DNA of 13,884 nt. Origin: UPXZ01 sp047974405 (lineage in GTDB: Bacteria; Bacteroidota; Bacteroidia; Bacteroidales; Paludibacteraceae). The notes below the pieces were generated by a model. The model was not told where the DNA came from, made no database searches, and saw nothing but the letters and a program-made list of their open reading frames with translations. The DNA lies in the NCBI GenBank assembly GCA_047974405.1, contig JBKECI010000056.1, positions 1 to 13,884 of the forward strand. The letters run 5' to 3'. Position numbers and translations under genes: made by a program. This document shows, piece after piece, positions 1 to 7,469 of the stretch (the first letter of the stretch is position 1; the number at the start of each line of letters is the position of its first letter).

Positions 1-241
1 GCACTGCTGTTCATGTGAGCGTTGGTGAGTTAAGGGAATATGGACTGAATAGATAAGCCACTACAGTACTATCGTATCTTTCATTGCGTGACTATCGAAG
101 CCTTTGGAGCAGTTCAGAGCTATTAACTCGAGGTGTTGCCTATACATCACAGCCTGAAATGTGTAGCGATTTGAGATAAAAATAAGCAGAAATAAATTTG
201 AAAATATTGTACTTGATTTTCAGTGATAGTTCCTAACAATA
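1..241. other. Unassigned left-edge region with possible C-terminal coding scrap
   Basis: No gene is recognised here. On the plus strand the frame starting at base 3 stays open to a TAA at 54-56 and would encode an 18-residue C-terminal tail (TAVHVSVGELREYGLNR-like), but it is too short to identify. On the minus strand one frame is open from about 220 down to a TAG near 62, with no start or recognisable family. The stretch around 61-170 is visibly richer in G and C than the flanking DNA. The region lies directly downstream of the minus-strand TPR gene and shows no terminator for it. A relic of an insertion sequence or a truncated neighbour is possible but unproven. Confidence 0.2.
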
Positions 242-1252
242 TCAAATTTTATTTTTAATGTTTGTATAATAAATTTCAGCAGATTTGCTATATTCCTCGT
301 GTTTTTCCGAACTTGTGATACCGGGCAACGGATTTCCGTTTTCGTCGGTAAGGCGTATCAAAAAATTGGCCCTTTCTATCTCGCCGGTACCTATTTGCAC
401 CAATAGTCTGTTTGTCCCCGCATTTAATTTTACCTTATAAGCGTAAATATCCAAATCGCAGTTTCGCTCGTCTGACACAGAAGATACCAGCGCGTCGTTT
501 ACCCAAATTTTGAGAGACCCCGAGTTGCCTGCCCGCAGATAAGCCTCTTGGGTGATAGGGCTGTTTACAAATGATTGGGCATATATAATGGCATCGTTCA
601 GGTAGAAATAGTAATCGAAATAGAACCATTTGTTTTCGCTGTTTTTACCTGGATAATACCAATTGACATCAGCATTTACACTGTTTTTAAATACATCTTC
701 ATTGCGGCTTTTGTCCACAGCTCCCCAATCTTTGTCAAAGCCGCTCCCCGAAATATTGTCAAATGTGCCAAGTACCTCCCAATTTTCGATAGCAGCTATT
801 TTGGAGTAGTTTTCTTCCGCTTTTCTCGTATTGTTTCTTTCAAAATAATAATCGCCCATATCTCCATATATCATTGCTTTTAGTGTGCCGTTCATCTTAG
901 GGTCGTTTATTATTTTTTCAAAGAAAGCCATTTTTTTATCACCTGTAACCTTACCGTTTGAAGATAAAAAAGGCAATGAACTCACGGCGTATAAATAGGG
1001 GTATGGATTGGGAGAACTTTCATAAAATCGGGTAAAATTGAGAAAAGCCTCATTCAACTTGTTTTCGTTTAAGTCTATCAGTGCCAACGATAGCATTGCT
1101 TCGGGATTTGATGTGTCTTGAGAAAAATATTTTCGAGCCTCTTCTCTGTTATTTTTTTGAAAAGCCTTCCAACCTTTTTCATAATCAGATTGTGCAAAAA
1201 AAGGAGAAATACTGAAGAAAAATGAAAATACAGAAAAAATGATTTTGTTCAT
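242..1252 (-). CDS. Exported TPR protein with C-terminal beta-rich domain, possibly truncated
   Basis: Protein of 336 residues, probably exported to the periplasm or cell envelope. Residues 1-20 form a signal peptide (MNKIIF, then a Phe/Ser-rich hydrophobic core ending FFA-Q). Residues about 23-90 and 122-155 are helical and TPR-like (YEKGWKAFQKNNREEARKYF; GDMGDYYFERNNTRKAEENY). Residues about 156-305 change to aromatic, beta-type sequence with the segments NISGSGFDKDWG (166-177), GSLKIWVND (245-253) and NRLLVQIG (281-288), suggesting a jelly-roll or carbohydrate-binding-like fold. From memory, this arrangement resembles the N-terminal part of large Bacteroidetes TPR proteins that continue into DUF3857/transglutaminase regions; those parts are absent here. 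The protein ends soon after the beta domain in a Lys/Ile-rich tail, so a truncation is possible. It is divergently transcribed from nuo and has no evident link to complex I. Substrate and role unknown. Confidence 0.75.
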   Translation of the reverse strand: MNKIIFSVFSFFFSISPFFAQSDYEKGWKAFQKNNREEARKYFSQDTSNPEAMLSLALIDLNENKLNEAFLNFTRFYESSPNPYPYLYAVSSLPFLSSNGKVTGDKKMAFFEKIINDPKMNGTLKAMIYGDMGDYYFERNNTRKAEENYSKIAAIENWEVLGTFDNISGSGFDKDWGAVDKSRNEDVFKNSVNADVNWYYPGKNSENKWFYFDYYFYLNDAIIYAQSFVNSPITQEAYLRAGNSGSLKIWVNDALVSSVSDERNCDLDIYAYKVKLNAGTNRLLVQIGTGEIERANFLIRLTDENGNPLPGITSSEKHEEYSKSAEIYYTNIKNKI

Positions 1253-1286
1253 AGTAGATAAGTTTTGTTGTATGGTAAATATTAGA

Positions 1287-1318
1287 CAAAGATGTATATA
1301 AAAAATGATATTTGCAAT
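1287..1318 (-). promoter_or_regulatory. Candidate promoter of the TPR gene
   Basis: On the minus strand a -7 element CATCTTTG (1287-1294, one base off TAnnTTTG) lies 20 bases from ATTG (1315-1318, one base off the -33 TTTG). Predicted transcription would begin near 1280, giving a leader of about 30 nt before the start at 1252. Both boxes are imperfect, so this is a weak call based on spacing and position. Confidence 0.35.
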
Positions 1319-1823
1319 AATTGTCTATTTTTTTATCTTTTTTTGTTAAATAAATATTTACAAACTGCAATAAATTGCTGTGGAGCGGTATAAGTTTATG
1401 TTGCAAGTCCAATTAATTACGGAATGCATTATCTAAACTTGGGTTACCGTGTTTCGGAAAATAGGAATTAATTGAGAAAAGAAACCACCATTGTTATTTA
1501 TAAGTATGGTAAGATTCTCTCTCTTTTTTCTGCAGATTTTGTTTTCAGATTTATTTGTTATCCGTAAACAAGAGAATGAGAAAACGAAATAACAGTTGTA
1601 GGACTGCACATAAGAATCTTTTGTAAAATATCTAAAAGAAGATGCTTAAGTGTTTCTGCAAAAAGTATTTTATTAGCATTCACCAGACATCTCGGTTCTC
1701 GGTACTATTTATACTCGTTTTAATTAATAAAGATATAAAACGAATTAAATATATAGTAATAAGTGATATATGATTGGAGTTAAAGTCTGTTTTGATTGAA
1801 TTCATTTGTTTTGTAATACCGAC
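1319..1823. other. AT-rich divergent intergenic region, no gene seen
   Basis: About 500 bases between the two promoters with no credible coding frame. The only structure I can point to is an inverted repeat TCGTTTTA (1715-1722) / TAAAACGA (1736-1743) with a 13-base loop, plus short AT-only palindromes that are expected in such sequence. No RNA gene was recognised. Confidence 0.5.
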
Positions 1824-1854
1824 TTTGCAAAATAAAAAAATATACATATCTTTG
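1824..1854 (+). promoter_or_regulatory. Bacteroidetes-type promoter of the nuo operon
   Basis: TTTG at 1824-1827, a 19-base spacer and TATCTTTG at 1847-1854 match the Bacteroidetes primary sigma consensus TTTG-N19-21-TAnnTTTG in every fixed position. Transcription should start near 1860, giving a leader of about 60 nt before nuoA. The site rules out the in-frame ATG at 1774 as the nuoA start, because it would lie upstream of the promoter. Confidence 0.8.
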
Positions 1855-1923
1855 CACAGATTTATTAAAAACGTGCCGTTCTATTCTACGCACGTAATTA
1901 TCACTTCATTATATACAATTTTT

Positions 1924-2277
1924 ATGGGTAATTTATCACTTTTCGTGGTAGTTCTTCTAGCCGGAATTACATTGGTCATTGCCGGATTGGGGATGGCTCT
2001 GTTACTTTCTCAAAAATCGTTCAACTTTCAAAAAGGAGAAATTTATGAATGTGGGCTCCCTACCAAAGGCACTTCATGGATGCAATTTAAGGTGGGGTAT
2101 TATCTGTATGCTATCCTTTTTCTGATGTTCGACGTCGAAGCGCTATTTCTATTTCCTTGGGCTACCGTAGTGCGTGAACTTGGGATGACAGGGTTGGTAA
2201 GTATTCTCATCTTTATTGCAATTTTAGGTCTGGGTTTGGCTTATGCCTGGAGGAAAGGAATATTGAAATGGATGTAA
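1924..2277 (+). CDS. nuoA: Complex I subunit NuoA
   Basis: Small membrane subunit (117 residues) of proton-pumping NADH:quinone oxidoreductase-type complex I, located at the junction of membrane and peripheral arms where it helps form the quinone entry region. Three membrane helices are visible (about 3-29, 57-80, 89-110). The family loop motif YECG (41-44, Cys43) and the helix-2 signature FDVEALFLFPWA (69-80, acidic Asp70 and Glu72) are intact. The ATG at 1924 is chosen over the in-frame ATG at 1774 because the latter precedes the promoter and because 117 residues is normal for NuoA. There is no Shine-Dalgarno sequence; the upstream region is AT-rich as usual in Bacteroidetes. The gene overlaps nuoB by 10 bases. 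Confidence 0.95.
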   Translation: MGNLSLFVVVLLAGITLVIAGLGMALLLSQKSFNFQKGEIYECGLPTKGTSWMQFKVGYYLYAILFLMFDVEALFLFPWATVVRELGMTGLVSILIFIAILGLGLAYAWRKGILKWM

Positions 2278-2903
2278 AAAATATAAAAATCAAGGATATA
2301 CCCTCCGAAGATTTTAAAGACAATGACTCGCTCCAAAAACACATTGACGAATTAAATGCCAAAGGCACCAACGTGCTTGTAGGAAATTTAGATCAAATGA
2401 TCAATTGGGGGCGCTCCAATTCACTGTGGCCACTTGCCTTTGCCACCAGTTGCTGTGGCATCGAATTTATGGCATCGGCGGCAGCTCATTACGATATTTC
2501 GCGATTCGGGATGGAAGTAGTACGCACCAGCCCCCGCCAAGCAGATTTAATGATTGTAGCAGGCACTATTGTAAATAAAATGGCACCACTTATCCGTAGA
2601 GTTTACGACCAAATGGCAGAGCCCAAATACGTACTTGCTATGGGTGCTTGTGCTATTTCAGGAGGTCCTTTTGTCAATTCGTATCATGTGGTAAACGGAG
2701 TAGATGAATTACTACCCGTCGATGTTTATGTGCCGGGATGCCCCCCACGCCCAGAATCGCTATTTTATGGGTTGATGCAACTCCAACGCAAAGTAAAAGT
2801 GGATCGGTTTTTTGAGGACAGAATTTTGGAAAGACCTTACAATCCAGAAACACTCGAAGACCCTGTTACCGGAGAGACTATCGACATCACCGTAAAAAAA
2901 TAG
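2268..2903 (+). CDS. nuoB: Complex I subunit NuoB (N2 cluster)
   Basis: Peripheral-arm subunit of 211 residues carrying the terminal 4Fe-4S cluster N2, which hands electrons to quinone. The four expected ligands are present: the tandem cysteines of SCCGIE (Cys62, Cys63), Cys128 in GACAISGG and Cys158 in PGCPPRPE. The core SNSLWPLAFATSCCGIEFM and VVRTSPRQADLMIVAGT segments are typical. The first 35 residues and the last 25 are variable tails. The start overlaps the nuoA end by 10 bases in another frame and is preceded by a purine-rich GGAGGAAAGG (2249-2258) ending 9 bases before ATG, an unusually good Shine-Dalgarno match for this phylum, perhaps accidental because it lies inside nuoA. Translational coupling with nuoA is likely. 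Confidence 0.96.
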   Translation: MDVKNIKIKDIPSEDFKDNDSLQKHIDELNAKGTNVLVGNLDQMINWGRSNSLWPLAFATSCCGIEFMASAAAHYDISRFGMEVVRTSPRQADLMIVAGTIVNKMAPLIRRVYDQMAEPKYVLAMGACAISGGPFVNSYHVVNGVDELLPVDVYVPGCPPRPESLFYGLMQLQRKVKVDRFFEDRILERPYNPETLEDPVTGETIDITVKK

Positions 2904-2939
2904 GATAAAAGAGAACCAATACATATACATCAATCGAAG

Positions 2940-4562
2940 ATGAAAGATATCAAAGAGGTTATTTTAAAAGCCACGCCTGATGCCATTGTTGAGGAAAAAC
3001 AAAAACTTAGCATTACGGTACAACCCAAACAACTCCGTCGCCTAATAGAGGCGTTGTATAAAAATACTGAACTTCCGTTCGATTACTTAATCAGTCTAAT
3101 CGGTATGGATTGGGGCGAAACGTTGGGAGTAATATATCAGCTCTCCTCTTCCAAAAAACCTTCGCAAGAGTTGGTGATAACAACCGCCACCTCCGACAGA
3201 GAAAATCCTCTGCTCTACTCCATAACAGACATGTATGAAACCGCACACTACAACGAGCGCGAAGTTTACGCCTTGTTGGGTATCCGTTTTATCAACAATC
3301 CCGATATGCGCCGTTTTTTGCTCAGAGATGACTGGAACGGTTTTCCGCTACGCAAAGACTATAATAGCGAAAATCCTGTAAATATCGTAAACAAAGAGAT
3401 TGTGGACAAAGCCCCACGAATAGTTGAAGATGCGAAAGGAAATCTGAAAGAAGAGATAACGAATGTTTTTGAAGAAGAAGACTACGTTATCAATATTGGT
3501 CCCCAACACCCCTCGACCCACGGTGTGATGCATTTTCGGACGGCGTTGGACGGCGAAATTATCAAAAAAATTGATGTTCACAGCGGATATATACACAGAG
3601 GTATAGAAAAACTATGTGAAGATATGACCTATCCGCAAACCCTCCACCTTACCGATCGCCTCGATTACCTCTCGGCAAGTATGAACCGCCATGCGTTGTG
3701 TATGTGTGTAGAAAAAGCATCAGGGATAGAAATTCCGGAACGTGCACAATACATCCGCACCATTATGGACGAATTGAACCGCATCAGTTCCCACCTGATA
3801 GCTTGGGCGGCACAGTGTAACGATTTGGGAGCGACCACCGCCTTTATATACGGTGTGCGTGAACGCGAACATATTATGGATATTTTTGATAAAACTTGCG
3901 GCGGACGCCTTATTATCAATTACAACGTAATTGGTGGCGTGATGTACGATATTTATCCCGATTTTCAAAAAGATGTAAAAGCCTTTATCCCCTATATGCG
4001 TGAACACCTGAAAGAATACGACAACTTTTTTTCACACAATGTCATCGCCTTGGGACGTATGGTAGGTATAGGCAAATTGAGCAAAGAAGATGCCGTAAGT
4101 TATGCGGTAACGGGACCTGCCGGACGTGCCTCGGGATGGTCATGCGATGTAAGAAAATATAAATCATATGCTTTGTATGACAAAGTTGAATTCAAAGAAA
4201 TTATTCGTAACGAGGGAGATTCGTATGCCCGATATCTCAATCGCTTAGGTGAAATAGAAGAGTCGCTGCACATCATTGAGCAGTTGATAGATAACATTCC
4301 CGAGGGCGATTTCTGTGCCAAAACAAAAGCAGTAATCCGTCTCCCCGAAGGGCAATACTTTCAAAGCGTGGAGGCTGCTAAGGGAGAATTTGCAGTATTT
4401 ATCGAAAGCAAAGGAGACAAAACTCCCTACCGAATCAAGTTTCGTTCACCTTCAATGGCTGCAGTCTCGGTGATGCCGCTGATATGTAAAGGCGAGAAAA
4501 TAGCAGACTTTATCGGTATAGGCGGGTCGATGGACTATGTAATACCCGATATTGATAGATAG
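2940..4562 (+). CDS. nuoCD: Complex I fused subunit NuoC/NuoD
   Basis: Single 540-residue polypeptide joining the 30-kDa (NuoC) and 49-kDa (NuoD) subunits of the Q module. The NuoC part is about residues 1-142, with the signature NEREVYALLGIRF (105-117) and DDWNGFPLRKDY (130-141). A charged linker follows (about 143-180). The NuoD part begins near 183 with INIGPQHPSTHG and runs to the C-terminal IPDIDR. By alignment to Thermus Nqo4, His194 corresponds to His38 and Tyr243 (in RLDYLS) to Tyr87, the pair that contacts the quinone headgroup; both are kept. Fusion of C and D is known in Bacteroidetes and in enterobacteria. It lies 36 bases after nuoB and there is no internal stop or restart at the fusion joint. 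Confidence 0.96.
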   Translation: MKDIKEVILKATPDAIVEEKQKLSITVQPKQLRRLIEALYKNTELPFDYLISLIGMDWGETLGVIYQLSSSKKPSQELVITTATSDRENPLLYSITDMYETAHYNEREVYALLGIRFINNPDMRRFLLRDDWNGFPLRKDYNSENPVNIVNKEIVDKAPRIVEDAKGNLKEEITNVFEEEDYVINIGPQHPSTHGVMHFRTALDGEIIKKIDVHSGYIHRGIEKLCEDMTYPQTLHLTDRLDYLSASMNRHALCMCVEKASGIEIPERAQYIRTIMDELNRISSHLIAWAAQCNDLGATTAFIYGVREREHIMDIFDKTCGGRLIINYNVIGGVMYDIYPDFQKDVKAFIPYMREHLKEYDNFFSHNVIALGRMVGIGKLSKEDAVSYAVTGPAGRASGWSCDVRKYKSYALYDKVEFKEIIRNEGDSYARYLNRLGEIEESLHIIEQLIDNIPEGDFCAKTKAVIRLPEGQYFQSVEAAKGEFAVFIESKGDKTPYRIKFRSPSMAAVSVMPLICKGEKIADFIGIGGSMDYVIPDIDR

Positions 4563-4646
4563 CCTATAATCAATGGCTTTTTTACAGCTTTCATCAACTA
4601 TTACAACAGTCTTTTTCGTAAAATTGTAAATATATAAATCAAATAT

Positions 4647-5774
4647 ATGTTGTTAAATTATTCACATCCGTTGGAGATAACCAATCTGTTTCAAAAGATT
4701 GACGGATTTTTTAGAGCCAATCTGCCGTCTTTTTGGGCTAATTTTATCGAAGGGGCACTGATATTGGTATTAATCCTTGCTGCTTATGCCGTTATAGCTT
4801 TGATACTGATATATGTCGAACGCAAAGTAACCGCGTTTTTCCAAGCCCGTATCGGCCCCAACCGTGTAGGAAAATATGGATTGATACAGAGCATTGCCGA
4901 CCTGATAAAAATATTGATAAAAGAGATAATCCATATCAACAAAGTCGATAAATTTTTATTCTATGCAGCCCCTTTCTTTATGATTATATCTTCGGTACTG
5001 ACATTTGGAGCTATCGCATTTGGTAAAAATCTTCAAGCCATAGATTTCAATATCGGCGTGTTTTACGTTATCTCAGTATCTTCGCTGGGTATCATAGGGA
5101 TACTGCTTGCAGGGTGGTCGAGCAACAATAAATATTCGATGATTGGCGCTATGCGTAGCGGAGCCCAATTTATCAGCTACGAACTTTCCGCCGGTTTTGC
5201 TTTAATGACTATTGTTGTACTCTCGGGTACAATGCAATTCTCTACAATGATAGAAAATCAACGTTACGTTTGGAACCTTTTTAATGGTCATATCGTTTCT
5301 ATTGTTGCCTTTGTCATCTATCTGATTTCAGGACATGCCGAAACCAACCGCGGACCCTTTGACCTCCCCGAAGCCGAATCGGAACTTACTGCCGGATACC
5401 ACACAGAATACTCGGGACTTCAATTCGGATTCTTCTATCTGGCCGAGTATTTAAATATGTTTATCATAGCGGCTATTGCCACTACCGTATTTTTGGGAGG
5501 TTGGATGCCCCTGCAAATCAAAGGTTGGGAATCTTTTAATCAATTAATGTGGTACATCCCCTCTTATATTTGGTTTTTTGCAAAAACAGGTGTCCTTATT
5601 TTCATCAGTTTGTGGATTCGTTGGTCATTTCCACGTCTCCGCATAGACCAGTTGCTTAATTTGGAATGGAAATACTTACTACCCATCAACCTCGTCAATC
5701 TTTTGTTGATGGTTATTTTGGTACTGGCAGGTTTAACTCTGTCCGACATATTCCCATCTCTTTTTAAGATTTGA
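4647..5774 (+). CDS. nuoH: Complex I subunit NuoH
   Basis: Membrane subunit of 375 residues forming most of the quinone chamber and the start of the proton path. About eight membrane helices can be seen from residue 35 onward. Conserved landmarks are VERKVTAFFQARIGPNRVG (57-75), GAMRSGAQFISYEL (167-180) and the acidic loop AETNRGPFDLPEAESELTAGYHTEYSG (231-257 region), rich in the glutamates that line the E-channel. A roughly 30-residue N-terminal extension precedes the first helix. The 84-base gap after nuoCD holds only a weak 4-bp stem with a T-run, so I treat it as within the operon. No Shine-Dalgarno; the start is preceded by an A/T-rich leader. Confidence 0.95.
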   Translation: MLLNYSHPLEITNLFQKIDGFFRANLPSFWANFIEGALILVLILAAYAVIALILIYVERKVTAFFQARIGPNRVGKYGLIQSIADLIKILIKEIIHINKVDKFLFYAAPFFMIISSVLTFGAIAFGKNLQAIDFNIGVFYVISVSSLGIIGILLAGWSSNNKYSMIGAMRSGAQFISYELSAGFALMTIVVLSGTMQFSTMIENQRYVWNLFNGHIVSIVAFVIYLISGHAETNRGPFDLPEAESELTAGYHTEYSGLQFGFFYLAEYLNMFIIAAIATTVFLGGWMPLQIKGWESFNQLMWYIPSYIWFFAKTGVLIFISLWIRWSFPRLRIDQLLNLEWKYLLPINLVNLLLMVILVLAGLTLSDIFPSLFKI

Positions 5775-5805
5775 TAAATTTCAGAAATAAAAAAGCGTAA
5801 AAATA

Positions 5806-6333
5806 ATGAATTCATTCTCGAAATATATATCCGGCATCTACACGGGAGTAAAATCTTTACTCGGAGGTATGCAGGTTACCTGGAAAGAATTATGGACCAA
5901 AAAGGTAACGATGCAATATCCCGAAAACCGTGAAACATTAAAAATTTCAGATCGCTGGAGGGCTGTATTGATAATGCCTCACGATGAAAACAACGAACAC
6001 TTTTGCACTGCCTGCGGAATTTGCCAGACAAATTGTCCCAACGGCACCATTCAGGTTATTTCCAAAATGGTAGAAACCGAAGAGGGAGGAAGACCCAAAA
6101 AAGCGTTGGACAAGCATATTTGGGACAACGGGATGTGTACATTCTGTAATTTGTGCGTAATTACCTGTCCATCGGATGCTATAATATTTACCAACGAATT
6201 TGAAAATGCCGTTTTCGACAAAAGTAAATTTGTCCACCAGTTGAATAAAGAGGGTTCGAGACTCAAAGAAAAGAAAAAAGAGGCAGCACCAAAGACAGTA
6301 GAGACAGAGACTAAAAGTGCAAAATCTGAATAG
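5806..6333 (+). CDS. nuoI: Complex I subunit NuoI (two 4Fe-4S clusters)
   Basis: Ferredoxin-like peripheral subunit of 175 residues carrying clusters N6a and N6b that wire electrons to NuoB. Two complete CxxCxxCxxxCP motifs are present: Cys67, 70, 73, 77 (CTACGICQTNCP) and Cys111, 114, 117, 121 (CTFCNLCVITCP). The N-terminal 30 residues are amphipathic and probably lie on the membrane surface. The last 30 residues are a Lys/Glu-rich tail with no counterpart in the core fold. In an enzyme without NuoE, F and G, these clusters are the likely entry point for electrons from an external donor; that is inference. It follows nuoH by 31 bases. Confidence 0.95.
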   Translation: MNSFSKYISGIYTGVKSLLGGMQVTWKELWTKKVTMQYPENRETLKISDRWRAVLIMPHDENNEHFCTACGICQTNCPNGTIQVISKMVETEEGGRPKKALDKHIWDNGMCTFCNLCVITCPSDAIIFTNEFENAVFDKSKFVHQLNKEGSRLKEKKKEAAPKTVETETKSAKSE

Positions 6334-6370
6334 CTTAATCGAAAAAAAATAATAATTATAAAAAAAAATA

Positions 6371-6399
6371 ATCCCACTTGAGGGAGTTAGGGGGCTTTT
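6371..6399 (+). repeat. G-rich degenerate element copy 1, abutting nuoJ start
   Basis: A short C-then-G-rich segment in otherwise A-rich intergenic DNA: ATCCCACTTGAGGGA followed by GTTAGGGGGCTTTT and then the nuoJ ATG. It matches the segment before nuoL (7441-7469) at 19 of 32 positions without gaps when the ATG is included. AGGGGG at 6389-6394 ends 5 bases before ATG and can act as a Shine-Dalgarno sequence. Similar elements are, from memory, scattered in Bacteroidetes genomes; this was not checked. Confidence 0.5.
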
Positions 6400-6936
6400 A
6401 TGGCACAACAAATTATATTTTACGTATTAGCGGCGGCAATCGTCATTTTTTCTATTTTGACAGTTATCAGCCGTAATATTATCCGTTCTGCAACCTATCT
6501 GCTATTTGTTTTGCTGGGTACTGCAGGGCTTTATCTGATGCTAAATTATCATTTTCTATTTGCAGTACAAATAGCCGTATATGCGGGGGGGATTATGGTA
6601 CTATTTATTATGGCAATATTTTTGACCCATAGACCCGGTAAAAAAATTGAGGTACAAAGCAAAAAAAAATACATATCGGCTCTTCTGCTTGCCATTGCAG
6701 GAATCGCTGTTAGTGGAGTGATAATTCTGAAAAACTTCACAACCATTTGCAGCTATACCATCGGCAATGAAATAAATATGAAAGAGATAGGGCAAACGTT
6801 AATGGGATATGAAAAACATCAGTATGTACTTCCGTTTGAAGTAGTAAGTGTGCTGCTATTGGCTTGTATTATTGGAGCCATCTTAATAGCACGCCCTGAA
6901 AAAAATGAAGAGAAACAATTGGAAGAAAACAAATAA
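6400..6936 (+). CDS. nuoJ: Complex I subunit NuoJ
   Basis: Membrane subunit of 178 residues (ND6 type), with five predicted helices (about 3-23, 28-48, 54-76, 90-110, 143-163). The third helix holds the signature QIAVYAGGIMVLFIMAIF (57-74), the site of the pi-bulge that changes shape during the catalytic cycle. The C-terminal 15 residues are charged (EKNEEKQLEEN). The start is fixed by the position of the G-rich Shine-Dalgarno-like AGGGGG 5 bases upstream and by the helix beginning immediately after Met1. It lies 66 bases after nuoI and 53 before nuoK. Confidence 0.94.
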   Translation: MAQQIIFYVLAAAIVIFSILTVISRNIIRSATYLLFVLLGTAGLYLMLNYHFLFAVQIAVYAGGIMVLFIMAIFLTHRPGKKIEVQSKKKYISALLLAIAGIAVSGVIILKNFTTICSYTIGNEINMKEIGQTLMGYEKHQYVLPFEVVSVLLLACIIGAILIARPEKNEEKQLEENK

Positions 6937-6989
6937 TTCGACTTTAACTACAAACTAATATTAAAACTAATATATTCAACATTAATACA

Positions 6990-7334
6990 ATGGGAGAATT
7001 TATTTTAGAAACAGGCAACCAAATTCAAATACCGATGGTGGCATATATCATAGTAAGCGTAATTATGTTTTTTGCAGGTATATTTGGTTTTTTTACCCGC
7101 AAAAATTTAATTTCGTTATTAATCTCTGTAGAGTTGATACTTAATGCCGTCGATTTAAATTTTGCTGTTTTCAATCGTTATCTTTATCCGGGGCAATTGG
7201 AGGGGATGTTTTTCTCACTTTTTGTGATTGCTATTGCAGCTTGCGAAACAGCTATTGCTATTGCCATTATCATCAATATATACAAGCGTTTTGGCGATGT
7301 CAATGTTGATAACTTGGAGGGGATGAAATGGTGA
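6990..7334 (+). CDS. nuoK: Complex I subunit NuoK
   Basis: Small membrane subunit (114 residues, ND4L type) with three helices. Glu48 in ISVELILNA and Glu86 in AACETAIAIA match the paired membrane glutamates Glu36 and Glu72 of E. coli NuoK that link the E-channel to the antiporter-like subunits. They are 38 residues apart here against 36 in E. coli, so the loop between (YLYPGQLEG) is slightly longer. About 12 residues precede the usual IP-start of the family (IPMVAYI at 14-20); Met16 would be a shorter alternative but would cut the conserved IP, so the ATG at 6990 is preferred. It is followed by an unusually long 135-base gap before nuoL. Confidence 0.94.
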   Translation: MGEFILETGNQIQIPMVAYIIVSVIMFFAGIFGFFTRKNLISLLISVELILNAVDLNFAVFNRYLYPGQLEGMFFSLFVIAIAACETAIAIAIIINIYKRFGDVNVDNLEGMKW

Positions 7335-7336
7335 TT

Positions 7337-7420
7337 ATTTGATTTATTCAAATGGGAAGGAGTGGAGATACTCTGTTTCTCAGCTCTTTCGATAACGAAA
7401 AACTCTAAAAAATAAAATAT
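7337..7420 (+). other. Hairpin-rich leader between nuoK and nuoL
   Basis: Three consecutive potential hairpins follow the nuoK stop: ATTTGA/TCAAAT (7337-7353, 5-base loop); GAGTGGAGA pairing with TCTCAGCTC (7360-7386, one mismatch and one G-T pair); and TTTCG/CGAAA with loop ATAA (7387-7400). Then comes the A-rich AAAAAATAAAATAT (7407-7420). None is followed directly by a T-run, so a terminator is unlikely. Possible roles are mRNA processing or stability around the junction; this is inference. Confidence 0.35.
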
Positions 7421-7440
7421 TATAATATATCCACTTTTGT

Positions 7441-7469
7441 ATCCTCATCAGGGGATTGGGAGGTTTCTT
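7441..7469 (+). repeat. G-rich degenerate element copy 2, abutting nuoL start
   Basis: Segment ATCCTCATCAGGGGATT then GGGAGGTTTCTT, immediately before the nuoL ATG, matching copy 1 before nuoJ at 19 of 32 positions including the start codon. GGGAGG at 7458-7463 ends 6 bases before ATG and contains the full GGAGG core complementary to the 16S 3' end, which is uncommon in a phylum that mostly does not use Shine-Dalgarno sites. It decides the nuoL start at 7470. Confidence 0.5.

Noticed and set aside
1410..1474. Inverted repeat CAATTAATT / AATTAATTG
   Set aside because: The core AATTAATT is its own palindrome, so the pairing is trivial in AT-rich DNA.
1774..1923. Extended 50-residue N-terminus for NuoA
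   Set aside because: The extension contains the promoter and is not part of the NuoA family; the ATG at 1924 gives the normal length.
3348..4321. Minus-strand frames within nuoCD
   Set aside because: They are shadows of a conserved plus-strand gene with no start context or recognisable product.
4561..4583. Stem AGCC/GGCT followed by six T after nuoCD, as an operon-internal terminator
   Set aside because: Only 4 base pairs with a 10-base loop; no promoter follows before nuoH, so termination here would not make sense.
7437..7469. TTG start for NuoL at 7437
   Set aside because: It would translate the G-rich element; the ATG at 7470 has a well-placed Shine-Dalgarno-like GGGAGG and begins at the first membrane helix.
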